A stretch of 28,342 bases of DNA from Actinomycetota bacterium (GTDB taxonomy: Bacteria > Actinomycetota > Thermoleophilia > Solirubrobacterales > Thermoleophilaceae): positions 1 to 28,342 of the forward strand of contig VAWV01000061.1 of assembly GCA_005883295.1 (NCBI GenBank), read 5' to 3'. Below, in pieces: positions 7,722-15,201 of the stretch (positions are counted from its first letter, which is position 1; every line of letters starts with the position of its first letter). Under the pieces are notes generated by a model. The model was not told the origin of the DNA. It did no database searches and was given only the letters and a program-made list of their open reading frames with translations. Position numbers and translations under genes: made by a program.

Positions 7722-9374
7722 GTGCTCGCCGCCAGCCTTGATCGACTCCAGGCGGAGGTGCCCGACGACGCGCTCGTGCTCGACGTGGGCGGCTGGGTGA
7801 AACCGCTCACCCGCGCCGACTGGGTGATCGACATCATGCCCTACGAGACCAGGGGCATGCAGGGCCACGAGGGCGCCGGCACGGAGCGCTTCTCATCGGA
7901 GACCTGGGTCCAGCGCGACATCTGCGACCGCGACCGCTGGCCCTTCGCGGATGGGCAGTTCGACTTCGCCGTCTGCTCCCACACCCTCGAGGACGTTCGC
8001 GATCCCGTCTGGGTCTGCACCGAGCTCACGCGGGTGGCCCGAGCCGGCTACATCGAGGTCCCCTCCCGCCTCGACGAGCAGACCTACTACCGGCAGGGCC
8101 CGTGGGTCGGCTGGGGGCATCACCACTGGCTGGTCGACGTGCACGACCGCGGGATCGACTTCGTCTTCAAGCATCACGTCATCCACGGTCCCGAGGAGAA
8201 CCGCTTCCCGCCCGACTTCCTCGCTGGGCTGAGCGCCGAGGACCTGGTCCAGACCCTGTGGTGGGAGGGCGGGTTCGAATTCCGCGAGCGCGTCCTGCTG
8301 AGAGCCGAGGAGGTCGATTCCTACCTCGCCGACTTCGTGCGCGAGCACGGCGAGGCCGCTGCGCGCCGGCCCCGGTCACGCGCGCGCGACGAGAAGCTCG
8401 CGGTAGAGCCGCAGGTGCTCCGCAGCGGAGCGCTCGGTGGAGAAGTCCCCGGCGCGCGCGCGACAGGCGGCCGCGGTGCCCGGGTCCTCCGACAGCTCCA
8501 GCGTCTCCAGGAGCGCGCCCGCCAACTCTGCTTCGCCGCCCTCGAACAGCCGCCCCACGTCGGGTCGGTCAACGATCTCTGGCAGGGCCCCGTCGCGAGT
8601 GGCTACCACCGGCGTGCCGCACGCGAGCGACTCCACCAGCACGATCCCGAAGGCCTCGTTGTAGGAGGGGAGGACGGACACCCAGGCCCGGCGGAAGACC
8701 GGCGCCACGGCATCCGGGCCGGGCTCGAAGAGCTCCACGCCGTCGGTCTCCTCCAGGCGCGACGCGGTTCGCGGATCGCCGGGACGCGGCAGGAGCAGCC
8801 GCACACCGGGTCGGTCGCGGCGCACCAGCGGCAGGGCGCGCAGGAGAAGGTCCACGCGCTTGCGACTGTCCTCTGGCGCCGCCGCGTACGCGATCGCCGG
8901 CTCGGGCGCGCGCTCTCCGCGGGGGCGGAACTCGTCGAGCCGAACGCCGGCGTTGATCACGTGCGGGTCGATGCCGAACCACCGCCGCATGCCGTCGGCC
9001 GCAGCCCTGCTGTAGACGACGACCGCGTCGGCGCCGTCCAGCGCCTGGCGCAGGATGCGCAGCCGCAGGCGCCGCGCCGCGAGCACCGGACGGGTCGGGA
9101 GACCGCCGTAGTGGAAGACCGCCGGGCGGCCGGTCCGGCGCGCCCAGCCGACGGCCGCGAGCATGTCCGTGAGGTAGAACGCCTGCGCCAGGTCGTCGTC
9201 GCCCGTGAGCAGCGACGCGTAGCTGAAGGGCACGTGGGTCATGTGCTCCTGGAACCCGCGCCGCAGGAGCCACGCCTCGGGCGGCCGCCAGTGGCGGACC
9301 ACCAGGAAGCCGTCCTCCTCGCCGCTCGACGGCGCTCCAGGGTGGCTCGTGATCACGCGCGGCTTGTGACCTGA
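7722..9374 (+). CDS. SAM-dependent methyltransferase, frame running on antisense through the next gene
   Basis: The first roughly 215 residues are a class I methyltransferase: motif I LVLDVGGWVKP (18-28), the acidic RDICDRDRWPFADGQFD stretch, and FAVCSHTLEDVRDP (82-95) as in Methyltransf_11-type proteins. A WGHHHWLVDVHD segment follows. The domain ends near YLADFVREHG (about base 8350). The frame has no stop there and stays open to TGA 9374, 551 codons in all, with an Arg-rich tail that is exactly antisense to a well-conserved GT4 gene; I regard that tail as non-native. TAG at 8404-8406 in the neighbouring frame would end the protein naturally after a single-base shift. The start is GTG 7722, after the acyltransferase stop. 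The target is probably a nascent sugar. I am confident of 7722 to about 8370 only. Confidence 0.65.
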   Translation: MLAASLDRLQAEVPDDALVLDVGGWVKPLTRADWVIDIMPYETRGMQGHEGAGTERFSSETWVQRDICDRDRWPFADGQFDFAVCSHTLEDVRDPVWVCTELTRVARAGYIEVPSRLDEQTYYRQGPWVGWGHHHWLVDVHDRGIDFVFKHHVIHGPEENRFPPDFLAGLSAEDLVQTLWWEGGFEFRERVLLRAEEVDSYLADFVREHGEAAARRPRSRARDEKLAVEPQVLRSGALGGEVPGARATGGRGARVLRQLQRLQERARQLCFAALEQPPHVGSVNDLWQGPVASGYHRRAARERLHQHDPEGLVVGGEDGHPGPAEDRRHGIRAGLEELHAVGLLQARRGSRIAGTRQEQPHTGSVAAHQRQGAQEKVHALATVLWRRRVRDRRLGRALSAGAELVEPNAGVDHVRVDAEPPPHAVGRSPAVDDDRVGAVQRLAQDAQPQAPRREHRTGRETAVVEDRRAAGPARPADGREHVREVERLRQVVVAREQRRVAEGHVGHVLLEPAPQEPRLGRPPVADHQEAVLLAARRRSRVARDHARLVT

Positions 9375-9491
9375 GCCCGCGAGCGCGGCGGCCAGGTCCC
9401 GGACGGTGCGCTCGGTCCCTCGCTGGACCTCCGGGTAGTAGCGCGGCGTGAGCAGCGCCACCCGCAATGTGGCCGGGTCGCGCCCGCTCAC
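8376..9491 (-). CDS. Glycosyltransferase family 4-like
   Basis: A 371-aa GT-B retaining glycosyltransferase that would add a sugar from a nucleotide donor to the lipid-linked repeat unit at the inner face of the membrane. The N-terminal half opens with RVALLTPRYYPEVQRGTER, the acceptor-side Rossmann start; the C-terminal half has SRKRVDLLLRAL (209-220) and the donor-binding EX7E motif EAFGIVLVE (Glu279, Glu287) followed by SLACGTPVVAT. The start is GTG 9491, overlapping the upstream glycosyltransferase stop as GTGA, so the two genes are coupled. A longer reading upstream is a shadow of that gene. Its 3' end meets the run-on methyltransferase frame from the other strand. Donor sugar unknown. 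Confidence 0.9.
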   Translation of the reverse strand: MSGRDPATLRVALLTPRYYPEVQRGTERTVRDLAAALAGSGHKPRVITSHPGAPSSGEEDGFLVVRHWRPPEAWLLRRGFQEHMTHVPFSYASLLTGDDDLAQAFYLTDMLAAVGWARRTGRPAVFHYGGLPTRPVLAARRLRLRILRQALDGADAVVVYSRAAADGMRRWFGIDPHVINAGVRLDEFRPRGERAPEPAIAYAAAPEDSRKRVDLLLRALPLVRRDRPGVRLLLPRPGDPRTASRLEETDGVELFEPGPDAVAPVFRRAWVSVLPSYNEAFGIVLVESLACGTPVVATRDGALPEIVDRPDVGRLFEGGEAELAGALLETLELSEDPGTAAACRARAGDFSTERSAAEHLRLYRELLVARA

Positions 9492-10471
9492 AGGAAGAGG
9501 CTCTTGTGACGCACGCTTCCGGCGGCCAGCGCCGCGAGCTCTGCAGCGTCCACCGCCGCGTGCCCCGGCAGTTCGAGCGCCCTTCGGAGCTGGCTGCGCG
9601 GATAGGGGTGAACCGGATCGAGCAGCGTGCGCAGGTACGGGGCGGCCAGAAGCGCCGCTCCCGGGCGCCGCCCCATGGCGGCCATGCCACCGATCGCCAG
9701 GAGGAGCCAGCCGTGGCGTGCCCGCCACAGGCGCCCACCCAAGGGAAAGCGGCGGCGCAGCTCTTCGTGCCGCCCGACGACCGCCGGGAGGTCACGCCAT
9801 TTCCACGAAAGCCTGGCCATACCGACCGCGGTGAAGGACTCGACGGCGTGGTTCACGACAGCGTCGCGTGCGCCCACATGGGCCGCCCCGGCGGCACGCG
9901 CCCGCCAGAGCAGGTCCGCGTCCTCGCCGGAGCTCGCCAGGAGCTCGTCGAAGCCGCCCATCTGCTCGAGCACCTCCCGCGGATAGAGGATGTTGCACGT
10001 CTGGCCGAACGGGCCGGGCGGGTCGACCACGATCGTCCTGTGGTGGGGAGCAGCCAGCACATCGGCCTCGAACGGGTCGGCCCGTGTGGCTCCCTGGACG
10101 ATCGCGCCGGGATTGGCGCGTGACGCCGCGAGCAGGGCCTCGAGCCAGTCGGGCTCGGGCCGGCAGTCGTCGTCGGTGAAGGCAACGCATGGGCCGCTCG
10201 CCATGCGCCAGCCGACGTTGCGCTGCCTCGGAGCGGGCCCCGATCCAGGCGGCAGACGCCGTTCTCGGAGCGACACCCGCTTCGCGAGCGGATGTTCGCG
10301 GAGCAGGCTGACCGTGTCTTCCGACCGCGAATCGTGCACCACGATCAGCTCCCAGCGGTCGGGTGGGATGGTCTGCTCCTCGAGCGCGTTCAGCAGCCAT
10401 AGAAGCCGCAGCGGGCGCTCGTGCGAGGGGACGACGACGCTCACCTCAGATCTCATCGCGGGCGGAATCAT
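9488..10471 (-). CDS. Glycosyltransferase family 2
   Basis: A 327-aa GT-A inverting glycosyltransferase. SEVSVVVPSHERP opens the nucleotide-binding fold; PRQRNVGWR precedes the metal-binding FTDDDCRP (Asp100-102), and GEDADLLWRAR is the catalytic-base ED motif. A hydrophobic stretch near the C terminus (GWLLLAIGGMAAMG) may tether it to the membrane. I chose ATG 10471, which has AGGAG 12 nt upstream; ATG 10456, five codons later, is possible but has no ribosome site. It leads a two-gene unit with the GT4-like gene (GTGA overlap) and is divergent from the GT-C-like gene. Substrate unknown; the role in surface glycan assembly is inferred from context. Confidence 0.9.
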   Translation of the reverse strand: MIPPAMRSEVSVVVPSHERPLRLLWLLNALEEQTIPPDRWELIVVHDSRSEDTVSLLREHPLAKRVSLRERRLPPGSGPAPRQRNVGWRMASGPCVAFTDDDCRPEPDWLEALLAASRANPGAIVQGATRADPFEADVLAAPHHRTIVVDPPGPFGQTCNILYPREVLEQMGGFDELLASSGEDADLLWRARAAGAAHVGARDAVVNHAVESFTAVGMARLSWKWRDLPAVVGRHEELRRRFPLGGRLWRARHGWLLLAIGGMAAMGRRPGAALLAAPYLRTLLDPVHPYPRSQLRRALELPGHAAVDAAELAALAAGSVRHKSLFL

Positions 10472-10546
10472 GGCCGCGGACAGCTCCTGAGCGCGCCGCC
10501 GGTTATCTGCGCCCACGCGACGACTGAGTTGCAACCCTATGCCGCA

Positions 10547-12355
10547 ATGGACCGGTCGCACACGTCGGGCGCGTGGATGGCGCGTGCGACGGGGCCGGGC
10601 GCCGCCATCCTTCTCGCGCTCCCTTTCTACGCCACCTTCATCGGTCGCAGCGCGTTCCGGATCGATGGGAAGCGCTACTACTCACTGTTCGACGACGCGA
10701 TGATCTCGATGCGGTACGGCGAGAACCTCGCGCATGGGCATGGACTCGTCTGGAACGTGACCGGGCACGCCGTCGAGGGCTACAGCAACCTGCTCTGGAC
10801 GCTGTGGATGGCGTTTCTGCACGTGCTCCCGATCCCGAGCGCGGACACGTCCCTGGCCGTGATGATCACCGCGGTCGCGATCCTCTGTGCAACGGTCTGG
10901 GTGGTCCACGCGGTCGCGCTCGAGCTCGCGCCGGGGACCCCTGGCGTCGCGTTCGTCTCCGCGCTTCTCACGGCCTTCCTGTATCCGCTCGTGTACTGGT
11001 CCCTGCGGGGGATGGAGGTCAGCCTCGTGGCCCTGGTCGTCACATGGTCGGTGCTTGTCGCGGTGAGGCTGCAGCGAGGCTTCACCGCGCGGCGGCTGGC
11101 GCTCCTGGCCTTCCTCATGGCCGTCGGCGTTCTCATCCGTGACGACGTGGTGGTCCCATGCGTCGTCATCGCCGCGTACGCCGCGCTCACGGCCGATCCG
11201 GACCGGCGGCGCCGTGTCGCGCTCGTGCTGGGCGGAACGATACTCGCCACGGTCGCCGCACACACGGGGATGCGACTGCTGATCTATCACCAGGCGCTGG
11301 CGAACACCTACTACCTCAAGGTGGGCAACGTCCCGCTTGGTGTGCGCCTCGGGCGCGGGGCGACGGCTCTGCTCCACAGCCTGGGTACAGGGCTTTACGC
11401 GCCCCTGGCGCTCGCGGCCGCCTATCTCGTGACCAACCGTGAGCGCCCGTTGCGCCCCCAGCACCTGATCCTCGCGATCTTCGCGGCGGTCTGCGCCTAC
11501 TCCGTCTACGTGGGAGGCGATGCGTGGGAGTCGAATGAGATACCCAACCGCTATCTGACCCCGACCCTCCCGCTCCTGTTCGCCCTGGCCGCCGCAGGAG
11601 CCTGGTCGGTGGTGCGGGCACCCGGGCGCATGCGGCTCCGCGTGTTCCTGAGCCTCGCCGTGATCACCGTGATTGCCACGGTGGCGACGCGGCACTGGTA
11701 TCCGATCAGCCTGCAGATCGTCCAGCCTCCGACCACCTACGAGAACCGGCAACTCGCCGTGGCAGCCCTGTTCGCCACGTGCGGCGTGTTCCTGTGGCTT
11801 GGTCCGCGGCCGCCCGTCTGGCTCGCCTCGCGCCAGGGCTTCGGCGCGGCCGCCGCGGCCGTCCTCGCCTTGGTGGTGGTTCAGGTCGTGCCGGTCAGCC
11901 GCTGGATCGACGCGAACGCATCGGGGCTCGTCATCGACCAGCAGCTGTCGAGGGAGGGCGTCCTGTACAGGCAGACGACGACCCCGGGCACGTCGGTGGC
12001 AACCACATCAGCCGGAGCGATGGGTTACTTCTCCCGCCGCCCGGTCGTGGACCTGTTGGGCAAGATGGACCCCGTAGTGGCGCGCGGCCGGCAGCGCGCG
12101 AAGGAGTACCGCCCAGGCCATGACAGGTGGAACTACGACTACAGCATCGGGAAGCTCCGGCCACCCGTCGTAGCGGGGTTCCTGCACGTGACGGCGCATG
12201 AGCTGTGCGAGATCCGCGCGTGGGGCTACCGCGAGATCGCGTACCACTTCTACCTCCGCGACGGCTATCGCGGCGTGGACGTGCCGCGGCTCGGTCGGGG
12301 GATTCGCCGGCTGTTCGGGGGCCGCCCGGCCGGCTGGCCGCCGCAGTGCAGCTGA
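10547..12355 (+). CDS. GT-C-like integral membrane glycosyltransferase
   Basis: A 602-aa polytopic membrane protein. After a first helix (about 17-33) it carries SLFDDAMISMRYGENL (47-61), GHGLVWN and VEGYSNLLW (76-84). This DDA...RY...GHG...VEGYSN signature in the first outer loop marks GT-C-like proteins, including AftB-type arabinofuranosyltransferases, in which the Asp pair is catalytic and the donor is a polyprenyl-phosphate sugar. About ten further helices follow and a 150-aa soluble C-terminal domain begins near residue 450. It probably adds a sugar to the glycan outside the membrane. ATG 10547 is chosen because the open frame upstream only mirrors the divergent GT2 gene; no clear Shine-Dalgarno. 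It ends 2 bp from the convergent GT2 stop. Linkage and donor are unknown. Confidence 0.82.
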   Translation: MDRSHTSGAWMARATGPGAAILLALPFYATFIGRSAFRIDGKRYYSLFDDAMISMRYGENLAHGHGLVWNVTGHAVEGYSNLLWTLWMAFLHVLPIPSADTSLAVMITAVAILCATVWVVHAVALELAPGTPGVAFVSALLTAFLYPLVYWSLRGMEVSLVALVVTWSVLVAVRLQRGFTARRLALLAFLMAVGVLIRDDVVVPCVVIAAYAALTADPDRRRRVALVLGGTILATVAAHTGMRLLIYHQALANTYYLKVGNVPLGVRLGRGATALLHSLGTGLYAPLALAAAYLVTNRERPLRPQHLILAIFAAVCAYSVYVGGDAWESNEIPNRYLTPTLPLLFALAAAGAWSVVRAPGRMRLRVFLSLAVITVIATVATRHWYPISLQIVQPPTTYENRQLAVAALFATCGVFLWLGPRPPVWLASRQGFGAAAAAVLALVVVQVVPVSRWIDANASGLVIDQQLSREGVLYRQTTTPGTSVATTSAGAMGYFSRRPVVDLLGKMDPVVARGRQRAKEYRPGHDRWNYDYSIGKLRPPVVAGFLHVTAHELCEIRAWGYREIAYHFYLRDGYRGVDVPRLGRGIRRLFGGRPAGWPPQCS

Positions 12356-12357
12356 GC

Positions 12358-13359
12358 TCACGCGTCGGCGTCGAGCGGAAGGAGCGCCCGAGCCGCACGC
12401 TCGTCGGCGGCGAGGATCGTGCGCCGCGAGCGCAGGCCCTCACGGTGCACGCTCATCCAGAAGCGCGCGCGCTGGGTGCGGCGCGCCAAGCGACCGGGAA
12501 GCACGCGGGCCAGCGGCGCAAGCAGGGCGCGCCGTAACGCCAGCGTGGCGTACGAGACGCCGGCCGTCGCCCATGTCACGGCGAGCCCTCGCCGCTTGAC
12601 CATCCACGCGTAGGTCGCGGCCATCCGCGTCGCGGTTCGCGCGTCCCCGAACGTGGCGAGGGTCGCGGCGCCGCCGTGGTGAATGACCCGGGCCGCCGGC
12701 TCGTACCAGACCGACCATCCGCGCGTGCGAAGCCGCCAGGCGAGGTCCAGGTCGTCGGCGTACATCCAGAGATCACGGCCGAAGCCGCCAACGGAGTCGA
12801 ACGCCTCCCGGCGGATGAGGACGAATGCGGCGAACGCCCATGGCACCTTCCGAGGGCGCTCGGGATCCCAGTAGCCCTCAAGGCACAGGCGCTCGCCGAG
12901 GCGCCGGCTGAGCCGCTGGAGCCCCAGGTGGTGGGCGGCGGTGACCAGGAAGGTCGGGAACGAATAGACGGTGTGCTGCGTGGACCCGTCCGGGAGCACG
13001 AGGCGGGGCGCGATTATCGCCGCCTCGGGGTGCCGCTCCGCCGCCTCGAGGAGCGTCTCGAGGGCTCCCGGCGTCAGCTCGATGTCCTCGTTGGCGGTGG
13101 CGAACCACTGGCCGCTCGTTCGGTCGGCAGCCAGGTTGGCCGCCTGCGGAAAGCCGAGGTTCTCGGGCGACGCCACCAGGTGCACCCAAGGGAACTCGCG
13201 CTCGACCATCTCCGGCGAGCCGTCTGCCGAGGCGTTGTCGACTACCCATGCCTCCGCGAGCCCTGCGTTCACCTCCGGCTCGATCGAGCGGAGGCATGCC
13301 GCCAGGAGATCGTGCGCGTTCGTGTTCACGACCGCGATGGTGACCGGGGCTTCGCCCAC
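12358..13359 (-). CDS. Glycosyltransferase family 2, rhamnosyltransferase-like
   Basis: A 333-aa GT-A enzyme. VTIAVVNTNAHDLL opens the fold; AWVVDNASADGSPE and NLGFPQAANLA are typical of the WbbL/rhamnosyltransferase branch of GT2. FATANEDIEL (86-95) carries the metal-site acidic residues and MYADDLDLAWRLR the second acidic motif. With rmlC and rmlD in the same locus, transfer of L-rhamnose from dTDP-rhamnose is a reasonable guess, but GT2 specificity is not readable from sequence. The start is GTG 13359; TAGGCT lies 6 nt upstream and no Shine-Dalgarno is present, so initiation may be leaderless. It converges on the GT-C-like gene and is divergent from the following methyltransferase gene. 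Confidence 0.89.
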   Translation of the reverse strand: MGEAPVTIAVVNTNAHDLLAACLRSIEPEVNAGLAEAWVVDNASADGSPEMVEREFPWVHLVASPENLGFPQAANLAADRTSGQWFATANEDIELTPGALETLLEAAERHPEAAIIAPRLVLPDGSTQHTVYSFPTFLVTAAHHLGLQRLSRRLGERLCLEGYWDPERPRKVPWAFAAFVLIRREAFDSVGGFGRDLWMYADDLDLAWRLRTRGWSVWYEPAARVIHHGGAATLATFGDARTATRMAATYAWMVKRRGLAVTWATAGVSYATLALRRALLAPLARVLPGRLARRTQRARFWMSVHREGLRSRRTILAADERAARALLPLDADA

Positions 13360-13365
13360 GCAGTA

Positions 13366-13371
13366 AGCCTA
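13366..13371 (-). promoter_or_regulatory. Candidate -10 box of the GT2 gene
   Basis: TAGGCT on the minus strand fits TANNNT and ends 6 nt before GTG 13359. No ribosome site is present. It faces a TACCTT hexamer at 13422-13427 on the plus strand, 9 nt before the methyltransferase ATG, making a 77-bp divergent promoter region. Confidence 0.32.
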
Positions 13372-13436
13372 GGTGCGCTCGAGTCGCGGTCGAGGCGGCG
13401 GATCCGGGGGTCCGACGCTGGTACCTTGGCCGCGCG

Positions 13437-14255
13437 ATGACCGCCGAGGCCCCGGCAGGCGACCAGCTCGCGGACCGGGTCGCGGGCATCAACTGGTACC
13501 ACTCCATCGAGCTCGCCCCCGGCGTCCTGACACCCGGATGGTTCGACACTCGCGCCATCGCACCGCGGCTCCCGATGCCGGCCGACCTCTCCGGCAGGCG
13601 CTGCCTCGATGTCGGTACGTTCGACGGCTTCTGGGCGTTCGAGATGGAGCGCCGCGGCGCGGCCGAGGTGGTGGCCCTCGACATCCCGGACCCGGATCTC
13701 TGGGACTGGCCTGCGAACACGGATCCCGATGCTCGCGAGGAGATCTCATCGCGCCGTCCGGGCGAGGGCTTCGCGCTCGCGCACGCCGCCCTCGGCTCCG
13801 CCGTCAACCGGCTCGAACGGAGCGTCTACGACCTCGACGCCGGCAAACTCGGGACCTTCGACTACGTCTACCTGGGCAGCCTCCTTCTCCACCTGCGTGA
13901 CCCCGTGCGGGCCCTCGAGCGCGTCCACGACGTCTGCCGCGGCGAGCTTCTCCTCGTGGAGACGATCGACCTGCCGCTGACGCTGATGATGCCCGGTCGG
14001 CCGGCCGCGACCCTCGACCTCCGCGGCCGGCCCTGGTGGTGGACCGCGAACACCGCCGGGGTCGTTCGGATGCTCGAGGCCGCACGATTCGCGCCGCTCG
14101 GAAGGCCCCGCCGGATCTACATGCCCGCCGGGCGGGGGCAGGAGGTCCCGCCGCTGTCGATACGCCGGCTCCTGCATCCGCAGGGACCGAAGCTCGCCCT
14201 GCTCGCGCTGAAGGGTGATCCGCACGTCGCCGTACGGGCCCGGCCACTGGCCTGA
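13437..14255 (+). CDS. CmoB/DUF1698-like SAM methyltransferase, copy 1
   Basis: A 272-aa class I methyltransferase. An N-terminal WYHSIELAPGVLTPGWFD segment (20-37) resembles the WxHxIEL opening of CmoB-like enzymes. Motif I is LDVGTFDGFWAFEM (57-70), then VVALDIPDPDLWDW, and FDYVYLGSLLLHLRDP as the post-motif region. The context is a glycan locus, and the protein is shorter than true CmoB, so a sugar or lipid-carrier substrate is more likely than tRNA. A clear paralogue sits at 25023-25745. ATG 13437 has no evident Shine-Dalgarno; TACCTT ends 9 nt upstream. The next glycosyltransferase gene starts one base after its TGA, so they are co-transcribed. Confidence 0.85.
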   Translation: MTAEAPAGDQLADRVAGINWYHSIELAPGVLTPGWFDTRAIAPRLPMPADLSGRRCLDVGTFDGFWAFEMERRGAAEVVALDIPDPDLWDWPANTDPDAREEISSRRPGEGFALAHAALGSAVNRLERSVYDLDAGKLGTFDYVYLGSLLLHLRDPVRALERVHDVCRGELLLVETIDLPLTLMMPGRPAATLDLRGRPWWWTANTAGVVRMLEAARFAPLGRPRRIYMPAGRGQEVPPLSIRRLLHPQGPKLALLALKGDPHVAVRARPLA

Positions 14256-14256
14256 G

Positions 14257-15201
14257 ATGGCGCCGCGGATCAGCGTCGTGATACCAACGCTGGCGCGGCA
14301 CGACCGGCTGGCGCTCGCGCTCGATCGGCTCGAGGGCCAGGCCGGCGGCCACGAGCTCGAGGTCGTGGTGGTCGAGGACGCGGACGCCGTCGAAGGCAAT
14401 CGCGTGAGCGCCGCGATCGCGGGCCGGCCATACGCCGTGCGCAGCCTGAGAGCCACGCTCGCGGGCGCCTCCGCCGCCCGCAACGTGGGCTGGCGGGCGG
14501 TGGAGGCAGACCTCATCCTCTTCATCGGCGACGACATCCTCGCCTCACCGCACCTGGTCGACGAGCACCTGGCGTGGCACCACCGCCATGCCGCGCCCGA
14601 GATCGGGGTGCTCGGTCACGTGCACTGGGCGCGCGAGCCCCGGCCGACCACCTTCATGCGCTGGCTCGAGCGCGGAATCCAGACGGACTACGGCTCGATC
14701 AAGGGGCAGCAGGCCGGGTGGTGGCACCTCTATACGACGAATGTGTCTTTGAAGCGGGGCATGCTCGAGCGGGTGGACGGGTTCGACGAATCCCAGCCCT
14801 TCCTGTACGAGGACCTCGACCTGGGGAAGCGGATGGCCGAGCACGGCTTCTCGCTCCTCTACAACGCCGACGCCTGGGCCGAGCACCTCCACCCCACGAC
14901 ACTCGACGACTGGCGCCGCCGGATGGCGATGGTGGCTCGCGCCGAACACCGCTTCGTGGCGCGCCACCCGGAGCTCGAGCCCTACTTCCACCGCATGTTC
15001 AGCGAGGCGGCAGAGGCGCCCCGCGCCCGCGGGCTTGCCGCGCGGCTCGCCCCACTGGTCCCTCAGGACACACCGCGACTCGGGCGGCGGGTCTGGGAGA
15101 GCGTGGACCGCAAGTACCGCCAGGCGCTCGCCCCGGACTTCCTGCGCGCCTGGGACGAGGCCGCCGCCGAACTGCGGTACGAGCTACCCGGGCGCTCCTG
15201 A
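14257..15201 (+). CDS. Glycosyltransferase family 2
   Basis: A 314-aa GT-A glycosyltransferase. PRISVVIPTLARHDRL opens the fold; ASAARNVGWR is followed by LFIGDDILASP with the metal-binding Asp pair (92-93), and FLYEDLDLGKRM (182-192) is the acidic catalytic motif. The C-terminal third is helical and charged, with no membrane segment. ATG 14257 follows the methyltransferase TGA with one base between them; the upstream open frame to 14215 lies inside that gene and is discarded. The 3' end overlaps the convergent adenylation gene by 18 bp. Sugar specificity is unknown. Confidence 0.9.
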   Translation: MAPRISVVIPTLARHDRLALALDRLEGQAGGHELEVVVVEDADAVEGNRVSAAIAGRPYAVRSLRATLAGASAARNVGWRAVEADLILFIGDDILASPHLVDEHLAWHHRHAAPEIGVLGHVHWAREPRPTTFMRWLERGIQTDYGSIKGQQAGWWHLYTTNVSLKRGMLERVDGFDESQPFLYEDLDLGKRMAEHGFSLLYNADAWAEHLHPTTLDDWRRRMAMVARAEHRFVARHPELEPYFHRMFSEAAEAPRARGLAARLAPLVPQDTPRLGRRVWESVDRKYRQALAPDFLRAWDEAAAELRYELPGRS

